From: Brachyhypopomus gauderio
Taxonomy: Eukaryota; Chordata; Actinopteri; Gymnotiformes; Hypopomidae
Length of the DNA stretch: 64,000 nucleotides
NCBI RefSeq assembly: GCF_052324685.1
Contig: NC_135220.1
Span: 11,340,300 to 11,404,299 of the forward strand
Direction: 5' to 3'
Numbering within the stretch: position 1 is the stretch's first letter; every line of letters begins with the position of its first letter. A program made the position numbers and the translations under genes. The notes beneath the pieces are model-generated. The model searched no databases, was not told the origin of the DNA, and was given only the letters and a program-made list of their open reading frames with translations. This document shows, one piece after another, positions 17,342 to 30,188 of this stretch.

Positions 17342-20300
17342 AGTACCTCTGCGCAGCAGTGGACATCTTTTGCACGGCAGCACCAGTCTGACTGACATGG
17401 TCTCTCCAGCTTGTGTGATGGTCAGACTACCAGCCTTGTAAGCCTTTATAATGGAAACAGATGCGTGCAGACTCCCCTGGGGACCAGGAGACAACATCGT
17501 CACTTTGCCCGTGATCACTGTCACAGAGAGGAGAGAGGAAGAGAGTCTTATTCCGCTGTCTCTGCCTGGGGACTGTGGAGGACGTTTCTGGGCTTGGACT
17601 CACCAAACTCGCTAGTACAGAAGCTGGTTTTAATGGTTCCATCTCTCTTGCATGTTGCTCTGCAGTGAGGGTTTGTCTCTGGCCCTGAGACTTTCATAAC
17701 AAAAACAGGCACACAGCAGAAAGTCATAACAATAAAAGTTCACACTACTGTTACAAATAATTTCAACAATTTCAAAAGGCATGTTTTGCAAAAATAATCA
17801 TATTTCAAACATATTCTGTACAGTAGTTTCTATAAAATACTTTTTATATTACAGCAAAAAAATAATTTGCATTGAAGTTTCTAAATAATCATTTAGATCT
17901 TCTGACCTGGAGGGGCTGGTCTGGGTTGACCAGGTTCTGGTTTACTGACTGGAGGTCTTACTGGTCGGACAGGTTTTGCTGGCACACGCCTGGGTGGAGT
18001 GGTGGTCGTGATGATTGTAGATGGAGCTTCTGTGGTGAGAGGTTTCATGGGGACTTTAGGACCACGTGGGCCTGTGGGTTCAGAGTTCACACGGGCTCCT
18101 GATTGGTCAGAGCCTCCTGCAGTAGGGGTGCGCGAGCCTCGTGGTATACTGGAGTACGTGGCCATGAAGCCGTCAGACGTCACGCTGAGGTCAGACACAA
18201 ACTGCACCAGGAGCGCATTGCCAGAGGTGACTATAGTCCTGCAGGTGGACACGACAACGACAGAGATGAGAATGAGATGGGCAGAAAAAATCTACAAGAC
18301 ATTCCAACATACCTACCCAAATATCAAAGTAACCCAACAGCAGCTCATCTCGTGATCTGCATTGTTTTAAAGGTTTTTCCTGCTCTTTAAACTCTCGGGT
18401 CAAGCTGCTTGAGGGTGCGATAGTCCATTTCCCTCAGCTTCTTACTGTTCAAATAAACCGTACAAACAAATCGCAGCAGTGGCGCCAGAGCGTGAATTAG
18501 ACGCCTGAGAAAACGTATTTGAAAAACGGACGGAATCTTGTTTATTGTTTACAATAACCTGTCAGTCACTTGATGCTACATTTCTCAATGCCTCATTACA
18601 AGCCAATTACTTGTACTGTGGGCAAAGAAAAAGCTATATAACAAACACGCTCTGCTGCCAAATAATCCACAAGAAAAACACAAAAAGGTATTTTCCAGAA
18701 TTGGCGCCATTCCACCTGTGCAGGTAATGTTAGCCAGCGACATTTTATCGATTAGAGAGCTGAGTAAATGGTGTGGGTGAACCACCTTCTCTGAACTGTA
18801 AGCAGTGCTGGTAAATTGTGTGGAACTATTTTGGAGATAACAGTGTTGGCTAGATAACAAGTAGACTAGTGACTTGTGGGGGCTCATTACACAGGGTGAA
18901 GTACTAGATAATACCAACAGGCCCTCAAACATGGCAGTCTGACCTTACCTCATGGGCTCACTTGTTAAATGATAAAGTATAATAAACAGCCTCATCGCTC
19001 GAAAGCGACGTCGTGACAATTTTGGTGATGCAAAAAAATAATGTTTTACTCCGGTTGGTAAGTACATTGTGTTTGTGTACAGAACTAGAATGTACAGAGG
19101 GAAGAACGTTCCAGTGTTGTTGTGTCTACCTGCTTCATCCCCAGAGTGTTTCTTGAATCTGGACTAATGCACCTTTAAAGTCTTTTATAAGATCTGTGTA
19201 ATCGAGCAGGTTAAATATTAAAAAATGCAGTGTATGAGCACCTAAGGCAAGATCCTGAAAATGACTTATTTATATAGACATATAGTGAATATCTGTTCCA
19301 TTCTAACAGATCTAATATCTGTTCTGATGGTATGTCAGGTGAAGGTATAGCAGGTGAGTCTAATGCAGGCGAGTGTAAGGCAGGCGAGTGTAAGGCAGGC
19401 GAGTGTAAGACAGGCGAGTGTAAGGCAGGCGAGTGTAAGACAGGCGAGTGTAAGACAGGCGAGTGTAAGACAGACGAGTGTAAGGCCGGCGAGTGTAAGA
19501 CATGCGAGTGTAAGACATGCGAGTGTAAGGCCGGCGAGTGTAAGACATGCGAGTGTAAGACAGGCGAGTGTTTGGTGGCGGTGCTCACTCAGGTGCCACA
19601 TCACCACAGTATTTTCCAATACGTCGTGAGTTGTCCTTCTCTCCTCCGTTGAAGAACGCCACATAGTCAAACCGACAGTACATGTCTGGCTCCACATCAA
19701 ATTTACCAAACTTCACTTCAATCACCTGGAACACCAGTAAACATGATCACTGTTATTATCTTCACATCAGTTCCCCTGCAGTCTAGATCAAGGCTGGTTT
19801 GAACTGACTTCAACACAACAACACAACTGCTTAAAGTCCTTGTATGTAAATAAAGTGTTGCTGTCAGTCAGTGTGTTCATAATTTCTGATATTTTGCAGT
19901 GTTTTATGTTTCAGAGTTTTGTTTGTTGGTTCTCTGGTGGTCCTGACCATGTCTGCTTCCACGGTGATCAGCCATGAGCAGCTAATCCCTGCAGGGTAGT
20001 TTTTTTCTGGCCAATTAGGAGTTTTGATGGTGCCTTGTGACTTTGTCATTTTTCCACCACAGAACTGATGCTCTGAAAGAGAATGTCAACACGGATCATC
20101 CTCGGGTACCTGCTGCAGTTTTCAGGACATCACTGAGTTTCTGTAAATTGTCTGGTTTCATAATGGTATCATAAAAAGTGTCTGTACTCCATAATGGAGT
20201 TTCCAGTCCAGTCTACAAGAAGCTCCAGTTAGATTTAATTCAGTTCCAGCACCAAACCCGCCTCAGCCAAGTAACACAAAAGAACTTGATAATGGTACTG

Positions 20301-20730
20301 GAAGGATGGACCGAACCTTTGCTTGAAAACAGTAGAATTATTAGGCTTACGAAGAAAAAAATTATGGTGAAATATTAAAAATATATTTATAATATGCCAT
20401 AGGATTTAAATTTCATATTGTTTCTGTGTTACGCTAAGAGCTAGAAGTCCTCAGAGACAGAAGTCTTACCATCCACATGTGGTTTAGCTCCATTAAAGTA
20501 GGCCAGGAAGCCCCTGCCCCCTGTGCCAGAGTCTGATACCATCTCCAGCATCATGGTGTTGGAGGTGGAGATCAGAGCACCGGGCCTGAAGGTCCCACAG
20601 AACCGGCCCAGCTTCTGCGCCAGGTTGGAGTGACCATTGTACACATCCACATAGTCGTATCGGCAGAGTGGGTCTGCCTCCAGGTCAAAGATCCTGAAGG
20701 AGAGCATGATGACGTTTCCTTCTGGGACCT

Positions 20731-20790
<60 letters not shown>

Positions 20791-23088
20791 GAAAGATGCG
20801 CTTCAAACTGATTCGGTCTCCAACAGAAATGACTCAGTATGCAGTTTATAAACACAAATATTCTATGACTGCTTCAAACAGCGAGGTTGGGGGGGTGTGT
20901 TGGTGGGGGTATGTTGGTGGATGTTGGTGGGGGTATGTTGGTGGGGGTATGTTGGTGGATGTTGGTGGGGGTATGTTGGTGGATGTTGGTGGGGGTATGT
21001 TGGTGGGGGTATGTTGGGCCGTATGTTGGTGGGGTATGTTGGGGGGCTATGTTGGTGGGGTATGTTGGTGGGGCTATGTTAGTGGGGTATGTTGGTGGGG
21101 GTATGTTGGGTGGTATGTTGGTGGGGGTATGTTGGGCGGTATGTTGGTGGGGTATGTTGGGGGGCTATGTTGGTGGGGGTATGTTGGGTGGTATGTTGGT
21201 GGGGTATGTTGGTGGGGGTATGTTGGGTGGTATGTTGGTGGGGGTATGTTGGGCGGTATGTTGGTGGGGTATGTTGGGGGGCTATGTTAGTGGGGTATGT
21301 TGGTGGGGGTATGTTGGGTGGTATGTTGGTGGGGGTATGTTGGGCCGTATGTTGGTGGGGTATGTTGGGGGGCTATGTTGGTGGGGTATGTTGGTGGGGC
21401 TATGTTAGTGGGGTATGTTGGTGGGGGTATGTTGGGGGTATGTTGGTGGTGGATGTTGGGGGGTATGTTGGTGGTGGATGTTGGGAGGCTATGTTGGTGG
21501 GGGTATGTTGGTAGGGCTATGTTGTTGGGGGTATGTTGGTGATGGATGTTGGTGGTGGATGTTGGGGGGTATGTTGGTGGGGGTATGTTGGTAGGGCTAT
21601 GTTGGTGGGGGTATGTTGGTGGGGTTATGTTGGTGGGGGTATGTTGGTGGGGTTATGTTGGTGGGGGTATGTTGGTGGGGGTATGTTGGTGGGGTATGTT
21701 GGTGGTGGGTGTTGGGGGGTATGTTGGTGGTGGATGTTGGTGGGTATGTTGGGGGGCTATGTTGGTAGGGGTATGTTGGGAGGGTATGTTGTTGGGGGTA
21801 TGTTGGGGGGCTATATTGGTGGGGCTATGTTGGTGGGGCTATGTTGGTGGGGGTATGTTGGGGGGGGTATGTTGGGGGGGTATGTTGGGGGGGATATGTG
21901 GGGGGTGGATGTGCTCACGGTGATGCGCCAGGAACATTTGCTGTCGGGTTTGTAGAAGGCAGGAAAACCTTCACTGCCCACGAAGCCCGAGTCTCCTTCC
22001 AGATTCCCACCACAATCAAACACAGGCCTGTGGACAGAGGACAGACATGCTAAAGGACAGGGGGGTAATCTAAAGGACAGGGGCGTAATCTGCATGCCTT
22101 CTTCTCCAGAAGCAGGAGAAAGCCCTGAAGGGAGCCACAAACTAAGGTGATACACAAGCACGCACATTTACCGCCCAGCGTATGACTTGTGTCCCGAATG
22201 AGTCATCAGAAATATGCGGTAATAGCAGTCGCTGATGTCTGCTGGGGAGGGAGCTCGTAGAGGATGGGGGAAAGGGTGCTGACACACAGGATGGAGGCAC
22301 AACATCAGACAAGTTTCTCTGTCTCGATACTCATAATAATCTGTCTCTCTCTCTCAAAAGTCTGTCTCTGTCCCAATAGTCTGTCTCTGGTCCTTGTCTT
22401 TTACTCTCACCCCCACAGTGAAACTTGCAATACTGGCCTTTTGTTTCATACTGTGAGTGAGTCCAACCTTTAACACATTACAGTTAGCACACAGGGAAAC
22501 CTAAAGGAACATTTTAGAAACTTCAGCCAGTGGCCCACAGAGACTCTGAACACTCACCCCATGGCACAGTCCCATTAGCCCTTCATTATTCCTATAGTCT
22601 TATATATATTTTAGAGAGGTTTACATTTCTGTAGTAATTCCAGACTCTATCTCTCCACTCTTGGCACACGAGTGACTTTAAACCCAGTGACACTGAAAAG
22701 AAGACCATACACTCTTGTGTCAGCAAACCGTCACGGACAAAAATACAGTCATGGGCCAAAAGACTCCCACACACAGCAGGAAGACGGGCTCGCTGGAGAC
22801 TGAATGAAGGAGCATCCCACCAGCCTCGTGGTTATACTCAGAGGAATAAACAATCAAACTCCAAATTGCTTTTTTAAGAGTTTACGAAATATCAAGTAGG
22901 ACAAATTGTGCAATATGCAATACGTGAAGTCTGAGCCATCCAACCTAAACACTCGAAGAACTTTTCCAAAGCGCTTGCCCAAGAGCTCATCTGCCAATGT
23001 GATTACGCAATTTAGTTCAGGATCTCAGAAAACACTCCCTCTGTTCCCCCAGTAAGGCAGACCAAAGGTCTGGAATTGACCACACATA

Positions 23089-23183
<95 letters not shown>

Positions 23184-23574
23184 CAGCAGCAGCAGCATTT
23201 ACACAGTTCTATCCATATATCTAGTACTCGTTTAATGAGATGACAGTAAATGAATGAGCATGTTTACTGTAGACTAGTCACGGCGAGACAAAAATAAAGC
23301 ACAAGAGAACATAGAACATCGCCAACTTACACATCTCCATAAAACAAGGACATAAAGACAATAACAAGCACTAAAAACTCATACTTGGAAGTGTAAACTG
23401 CACTATGCAAACACTGAAGCTCACACAAGTGTGTTACTGTATGCAGACACACACACACACACACACACAGGCGCCGAGCCCAGACCTGGTGTAGTTAGTT
23501 GTTTGAGCGAGTGTCCATCTGAAGAAGAGGAGCAGGATGAAGGGCAGCCAGGACGCACAGCTCCGGTGTTCCAT
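17092..23574 (-). CDS. pcolce: Procollagen C-endopeptidase enhancer 1
   Basis: This is a secreted glycoprotein that binds procollagen and boosts BMP1/tolloid C-propeptide cleavage. Nine coding exons in transcript order: 23574-23486, 22027-21919, 20728-20470, 20072-19948, 19725-19589, 18238-17907, 17678-17604, 17517-17347, 17222-17092. Together they give 475 residues (human about 450) in one frame. The start [20 protein letters not shown] is a signal peptide. CUB1 covers about 31-145 ([30 protein letters not shown]) and CUB2 about 154-268 ([34 protein letters not shown]). A Pro/Thr/Arg-rich linker follows. The C-terminal NTR domain has conserved cysteines ([28 protein letters not shown]) and ends LTNLTKQPC. 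The exon 4 donor is weak (ATG then gtcagg). The exon 3 polypyrimidine tract is a (TC)n repeat, and minisatellites sit beside the exon 2 and exon 5 donors. Fish often have two copies (a/b); this one is unassigned. Confidence 0.95.
17294..17340 (+). repeat. (GT)n in the last pcolce intron
   Basis: On the transcript it reads (CA)n and begins directly after the exon 8 donor (GTACTGACAC). The intron is only 124 nt. Confidence 0.93.
18361..19340. other. Most of the large pcolce intron between exons 5 and 6
   Basis: No exon was recognised. The middle part (about 18700-19130) looks like diverged interspersed repeat, but no termini or coding remnant could be defined. Confidence 0.4.
19347..19571 (+). 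repeat. 15-bp minisatellite beside the pcolce exon 5 donor
   Basis: About 15 copies of gcaggcgagtgtaag (with gccgg, gacag and acatg variants). The array begins 17 nt inside the intron from the exon 5 donor. The unit is a multiple of three, so several frames stay open on both strands without evidence of coding. Confidence 0.93.
20731..20782 (+). repeat. (GA)n tract acting as pcolce exon 3 polypyrimidine tract
   Basis: On the minus strand this reads (TC)n and runs into CTTAAG-type acceptor sequence directly before exon 3 at 20728. Confidence 0.93.
20885..21903 (+). repeat. About 1-kb G-rich minisatellite in pcolce intron 2
   Basis: Around 70 degenerate units of the type gtatgttggtgggg with ggatgttggtgg and ggctatgttgg variants, and runs of 4-7 G. 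On the transcribed strand the RNA is C-rich. The array starts about 15 nt after the exon 2 donor. Gly/Val/Trp/Cys-rich open frames across it are artefacts. Confidence 0.95.
23091..23197 (+). repeat. (CA)n followed by (CAG)5 in pcolce intron 1
   Basis: About 45 CA units run into cagcagcagcagcag. No coding overlap. Confidence 0.93.
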
Positions 23575-23835
23575 GTTGCCCGTGTCCCAGTAGTGGAGGA
23601 CCTGCAGGAGCAGCGTGAGAGGGGAGGAGAGGAGGAGGAGGGGAGCGTGGGGGCGATGCTGGATGAGGGAGTGTGTGTCTGATGACAGGGGGGGAGGAGG
23701 GGGAGGGGCTTGTGGCTAACTAGTGCCAGATGCCATGTGGGGTCTGTGCTGGTGTTCACCCAAAGCTAGCACTGCACATTCCTGTGAGAGCAATACTGGG
23801 GAAGAAAGAAAACAATAGAACAAAGTATCAAAACA

Positions 23836-23840
<5 letters not shown>

Positions 23841-23880
<40 letters not shown>

Positions 23881-23965
23881 TCTCATACACTAGGTCAGGT
23901 CTTGTGTATGATTGGAAAGATTTTGGGTCTTGCAAAAGGGAAGTAGGTTAAATCCTCCCTGCAGC

Positions 23966-24045
<80 letters not shown>

Positions 24046-24062
24046 AATCCTCCCTGCAGCTT
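23841..24062 (+). repeat. Two (GT)n tracts, the second flanked by a 21-bp direct duplication
   Basis: (GT)n occupies 23841-23878 and about 23968-24041. The second tract is bracketed by identical gttaaatcctccctgcagct(t) copies at 23947-23967 and 24042-24062. The stretch lies upstream of pcolce. Confidence 0.92.
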
Positions 24063-25690
24063 ATGTGTTGTTTTTTGTGTGTCATGTTTCACGTTTGCAG
24101 GCCAAGGTGGGCGTGGCCTGTGTGCTGTAGGGAAGCGCTTGGGGCTTTGAAGCTGTTTGTGACGTGGTTACTAGTCCTGGCTTCAGAAGGCAAGTTTACT
24201 GTCCTCCATCATTAACACAACTTCTGATGTTGATGACCTGCAGATTGAGCAGAACCCTTTTAGCCTCTTTGTGAGATGCTTTCTAAGATACTCAGATGTA
24301 GCTGCACTCCTGTCAGTTTGTTGGGTTCCTCGGGTTCATATCAACTTTAGGTTAATGTCCCCTGTCCATGTCAGACGTAGCCAGGCCATGTGTGGAATGG
24401 GGAGGGTGATGAGTGGTGTTGGGGGCTTCGATGCTCCTGTTCTGCAGGACCTTTGGAAGCTCCGTGGCCGAACCACTGATGATAGTCATCAGGACAATGA
24501 GGCATGCAGGAATGTGCAGACGTGGGCTCACTGCTGGGGGCGGGGCAGGGTGGGGGCGTGGCCTGCTGGGTGGGGGCGTGGTCGTGATAGGTTAACAACA
24601 CGTGGCTGCAGGCCAGTGTATGTGGGCCTGAGTAGAGATTCATAAACAGTCCGTTAAAACCGAGATTTGACTGCAGATGAGAGAGTGAGGAAGGGTCTGT
24701 TGGGAGAGAGGAAAGGAGAGAGGGAGGGAGGGAGGGAGGGAGGGAGGGAGGGAGGGAGGGAGGGAGGGAGGACATCTCTGGAAGGAGAGGAGTGAAAGTT
24801 ACTGGAAATTTACTGCGAGAAGAGTTGGGTTCATGGTCTAGGCGAGGCCAAATACAGATGAGAAACGTTTCAGTGGACAGATAAGTAATTATGCAACAAA
24901 AGAAAGGAGAAAACGTTCCAGACGCAGTTTACAGACACGTTTCAGCTGCTCTTCACGCGGTCTATTGGGTTTTGCATTTGATTTTTTATTTTAGACTTGT
25001 ATCATGACAGTTTATTACTTCACGTCATTGTTATAAAAATGAATGTTTATCTGGATTTTTGTTGATGTGGTATTTCTGAGTTTAATAAAATGTTCTTCTA
25101 CGTGTAGATGATGCTTCATTATTTTAAAAATATTCATTATTAAGTGATACAGATGAATGAATCAGGTCCGATTTGGGTTAAGCCAAATAGTCTGATCTGG
25201 TGTTGTTACGGTTTTATTAAGAATCTTAATAAGGGCCTTTTATTAATGATCAGTCACTAATACACAACTCTCACTCTAGTGTCACTGAGTTTGTGCACGC
25301 TGTACTCACAAAGGTCTGTGTGTTATTTATTTGTCAGTGGAATGTTGGCGAAATTCATGCATTTCCACGTTGCTCTGCTGTCTGCACTGATGTATTAAAT
25401 TATAGATTCAGGAACATTCCTCCAGCAATAAAGACACACTGAACTGTGTGAATCACAATTGTCTTAGTTCTCTCTAGTGTGTGTGTACATATAGTCAATC
25501 ACAAGTACAGCACAGAACTCAAAAGTAGTTTTTCTTATAGAGAACAGTTTGGCCTCCTTCCGGGGGGGGGACCTGAGCACCATGCAGACATCACAGCTAC
25601 CAGACAAGGACACAGTTAATCACCGAATAACTGTGACAACCACTGTAACTCGCTCTGTTAGCAGAAATAACACCACGAGAACAGACACAA
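24063..25690. other. Intergenic stretch between pcolce (5' side) and per1 (3' side)
   Basis: No gene recognised. A (GGGA)n tract lies at 24718-24771. Convincing promoter elements for pcolce were not picked out. Confidence 0.5.
24718..24771 (+). repeat. (GGGA)n microsatellite
   Basis: About 13 tandem gggagggagg units, purine-only and so prone to triplex or quadruplex structures. Confidence 0.93.
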
Positions 25691-25695
25691 AAATG

Positions 25696-26526
25696 TTTAT
25701 TTTCATCATTGGCATTTATTAGTGAAACATGTATGATAAATCAATTCCAGTGCAGCTTTAGTGAAACACTGATTTGCATGCATCCTGTTGACAAACAGAA
25801 GAGATATGGCACAAAAAACTCATCCCTTTAAATACAAAAACTCTAGTCTGCTGTAAACAGATTGCTTAGCAAGGCAAGCTTAGAAGAGGTCCCCAGCAGA
25901 CAAACCCTGAGGAGGAAATAAACTCAACAAAAGCAAACAGCTCTTAAAATTAGCCAAAGCAAGTTTGGAAACCGCTCTGGATCTCGGGGTACGCTGGGAT
26001 TTGGTTTGGTTTGGTTTTTCCCTTTACCTGGAGATGCAGTTACTTGTATCTCCAATTAGATGGCTGCGTTACCATAGGAACGGCCAGGTGAGCTCCTTAT
26101 AAATTGGAAGCTTTTAGTTTGTCTCCTTTTGTCAAAAAACAGACAAACAAGTACAGTCACAATATGCAGAAATATAAAACATTACAAACTGCGTCATTTC
26201 ACCCAGACAAACCAGAGCAGAATGAACACAGTAAAACAGGCTTTGGTCAGGCACCCAGTTCATCTGTTCCTGCATAGTTTACTTTCAACTCTACTTATTT
26301 TGAACAATAAACCAGGTCTTTGGCACTTACAATTATTAGAATAAACCACAGAATCAAACATGGCACAAGAATTAATAACTTCTGAACAGAAAACTTACAA
26401 ATTACTCTTTCTGTGTTCTTATAGAATGGAGTGCATGGATTTCATTGTCTGCTGTTCAATCAAGCAACAGTGTTGTGGTGTTTGCAGCGAGCCAATCCAG
26501 AGCAGCCTGCGGCCCACATCGGCCAA
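25696..26526 (-). other. per1: Probable per1 3'UTR with two poly(A) signals
   Basis: The stretch follows the per1 stop at 26527 and lacks coding features. On the minus strand AATAAA occurs at 25720-25715 and 25701-25696. Confidence 0.5.
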
Positions 26527-29500
26527 TCATGGCTCACGACACTGCATCTCGCCCGTGGAGGTGACCTCAGCTTCCCCACAGGCCTTGTGCTGAGGGCCGA
26601 CCTCTGGCTGACAGTCCTCACCTCGCCTCCACGCCGTCTCCGTGGACTCCGGGCTGTCCGGGACGACGGTGTCTGCCAGCATTCCCGCAGGGATATCGCC
26701 CTCCTGAAGGTCTCCGGAAAAATCCATCTCAGTGAGGTCGAGGTCGAAGGGCGGGGCCGGGGCCGCCTCAGTCGGGGAGCCACACCCCCTGCAGGCCTGG
26801 GAGAGACCAATGGGTCAGAGAGTGAGACTTTCATTCAGTAACACTAGTGATGGTGTCTGTCTGACAGGGTGTCTGTCTGCTGACCGAGAGGCTGACGGAG
26901 GTGGGGAGGAGCCCGTTGTGTAGCCAGGGGTGAACTTCGCTCAACTCCCTGCACTGATCCTCCGTGAACTGGGGCTGCTGCATGTGCACGAGCTTCAGAA
27001 CCTCCCTGTCCTCCTGCAACACCGTGTCCCGGTCCCTGCAACACAAACACACACACACACACACGCACACGTTCAAATGCAGCTGCATACACATAAACAG
27101 ACACACACACCCTAACACCCTATCAAGGTCTCCAAACACTCCGAGCTGAAGGTCTCCACTGACACAGACATGCACCACACTGACGCTGGTCCTCAACCCC
27201 AGACCCTGGAGCCCATCATCACCTGCTGGGCAGCTGGTATGTCATCATCACTTTCTCGTCCGTGTTGGCCATGGAGAGCCAGACAGGGTCCTGCAGGACG
27301 TACTTCATGAGACGCTCCTCTCCTGCGCTGCCCCATAATGCTTTGTGGCCATGGTCGTTCTCCGATGACTCCACACTTCCAAAGTACTTGCTGGTGTTAC
27401 TGCTTCCTGGGTTTGAAAATGGTCATAAGGAAAACATTTGTATTCCGGTCCAAATCAATTCAACAGTTCATAAATAATAGACAGAAACTGGTAAGTAATG
27501 AAGTGTTGGGTGTAAATCTGTCTAAACAGTGACCATTCTCCAGGAAACATCAACGTAATGCTTATTTTAGGGCGTTCCAGGAAAATAACTGATACGTAGA
27601 TCAGTGTGAGTGAAGATGTTAGACATGGTCACACACACATATGTGTCCACTGGGCCCCTGGCATCACTGACGTGGGGTGGTGATTGGTGAATATTCATAA
27701 CCTGCTAACACACCACGGCGGCTGGACCACGGCGGGCGGACTCACTCGTGCCGCTCCCCGTCGTGCTGCAGCCATGAGAGCCCGAACCAGAGGACCCGAA
27801 GCCCGAGGCAGCCGAACTAGCACCGGAACGAGAGTCCTCTTGGAGCAGCAGGTCCAGCAGATCGCTCGAGGTGGACATGGCGTCCTGATTAGACCCGTTC
27901 ACCTCAGTCTGGGACATAACAGAAGAGGAACAGGAAGACCAGGTAAACGTCAATTTTGGTGGAAAATGTAAATATCCACACAGTGTTGCTCAAGAAAAAT
28001 AAAACAGAACAAAGACAATTAAGTTAAACTAAAAACAAAATACTTTCTCCAGGCCAAAACATCCCGACTCACATTATCCTTGGAGCTGCTGCAGGTGACG
28101 GAGGTCTGAGCTCCTTGAGCGATGCATCCCCCAGGGGGCGGAGTCTGCTGTGTCACATCCGTGCGGTTGCTTGGGAACTCCTCCAGCTGTAGCAGGTTCA
28201 GAGGAGAGGAACACCGGGAGTTGAAGAGAGGAGACCCCGCCCCCTCGTGTTCCACCAGCTGATTGGTGGATTGAGGGGTGCTGGAACGGGAGGGGCCTCG
28301 AGGGGGAGGGGCAGGGGGAGGGGGAGGGATGGCTGTAGCAGGGTTCAGGCCTTCAGGAGCTCGGTTCTGGAACCCAAAAATGCTGTTGTGGTTGTAGGAC
28401 TGCAGTGGCACGCCTAACTGAGAGGGGGCAGGATTGAGCTGGGAGGGTAGAGGGTTGAACTGCCCCACGGCAGAGTTAAACGGGACAGCGTCCGGGGCAA
28501 TCTGACCCAACACGGGGCTAAACTGGGCTGGCGGGTGGCCGAGCAGGGCGGGACCGGGTCCGTTCTGCCCGAGCTGCTGTACAGACACGCCGAGCTGTGA
28601 ACTCACGGCGCCGAGCTGCGGGAACATGCAGCCGGGCAAGATGAAGGCCATCACCGGAGGAGCAGCCGCGGTGGGCAGGATCTGGGAGGCCTGCACGGGG
28701 AACCTGGGGCCCAGCTGGGCGTCCGGACCACCCAGCTGCATCCTGGGGTCAACGTCCATGGAGGGCACAGGGAAGGTTGGGCAGAGGGGGAAGAAGGGCA
28801 GGCAGCCTGGAGGATAAGAGGCTGTGATGGGTGGAGCGTGAGGCTGCGAGCTGACGGAGGCCCAGGAGGAGGTGGCGGTCTGAGGTCCCACGTACATGTG
28901 CTGGTTGTTGGGGAAAGGAGAGGCTCCGGGCCCCTCTGCTGCGGATGCCGGCGTGGGCAGTGACTGGGCGTTGGGCAAGGGGCCCTTGGACTGCTGCTTG
29001 ATTCTTTTACCTCTTCTGCCCCGCCGTCGCCCACTACCGCCACCTGCTGGGTAGTCCTGGGTGCTACGGACACCTAAATTTTGCAAAAAAAAAAAAAAAA
29101 AGATGCTTTAATATTCGAAGATGAATGTGTTATGGTCCCTTTTGCAACAGCATAGCACTAACATAAGTCATCAGCTGTGAGGTTCACTGAAGACCTTCAA
29201 CCTGTGCATATAACGGTTAAAAAATCCATTAACCTGTGTGTGTGTGTCTAGAACCTCCAAAAAGACCTTGAACTCCTGCACGTGTCTAGAACCTTTAAAA
29301 AGGCCTTCGACCCTTGCATGTGTCTCTAGAATATTCTATCTATTCTATCTTATATTATTCAATCTGTCACTGGACATCATCCATGCTTGTAAGTAAGTCC
29401 CAGAGGAGCGTGGGTAGTGGCCGTTACCTTTGACCCCGGACATGGCTGTGTGCCTGCGTGGAGGCGAGCTGGGTTGGATCAGGCACAGCTGGCTGAGCTC

Positions 29501-30123
29501 TGAGAACCGACTGAGAAAGGCCTGCTCCTCGCGCTGAGTGTGATTGGACAGCACCTCCTTGGTGAGGCCCAATCGGGGGAGGCCGCCGCCCCCTCTCCTG
29601 CCCTCAGCTTGTGAGGCCGTTTTGCTGGTGGGGACGGACGTCTGTGGGGTCGCCCCTGTAGGCAGCGGTGTGGTGCAGTTCTGAGGAGCTGTGGCGTGGG
29701 GCACAGGGGAGGGGTTGATCGGGGAGTCCTCCATCATAATAATGTCTGCTTAAGAAACAGAAGAACATAAAGTGCTTTAATGTACACTCCTGTACACACT
29801 AATGTACACTCTGTTACACTGTTATGTACACTCGGATGTACACTCCTGTACACAGGTGTGGGTGGAGGTACGGGTGGAGGTGTGGGTTTACCTGATTCTG
29901 GAGGCTTCTTGTCCCCCACATGGACGATGGTGCTGCTGAAGCTACACTGGGACACCACGCTCTCAGCCTTATAATGCAGGGCCAGGGGGGTCAGAGGGTG
30001 AGTGGGCTTCGTGGCGACGACCTTTGACTCCTCACCGACCTCCAGGGTGTCCATCATGTCTATTGCCAGAACAGGAAATGAGACCAATCATCATTCACTA
30101 ATAAGTGTGTATGAGACTACATA

Positions 30124-30188
<65 letters not shown>

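Noticed and set aside
19211-19709. Repeat-peptide frames on both strands
   Set aside because: A 15-bp array open in all frames; it lies in a pcolce intron.
20796-21955. Gly/Val/Trp/Cys-rich frames on the + strand
   Set aside because: These are artefacts of the G-rich minisatellite in pcolce intron 2.
28626-29073. Frames opposite or overlapping the large per1 exon
   Set aside because: Shadows of the per1 Pro/Gln-rich exon, which continues in frame with its neighbours.
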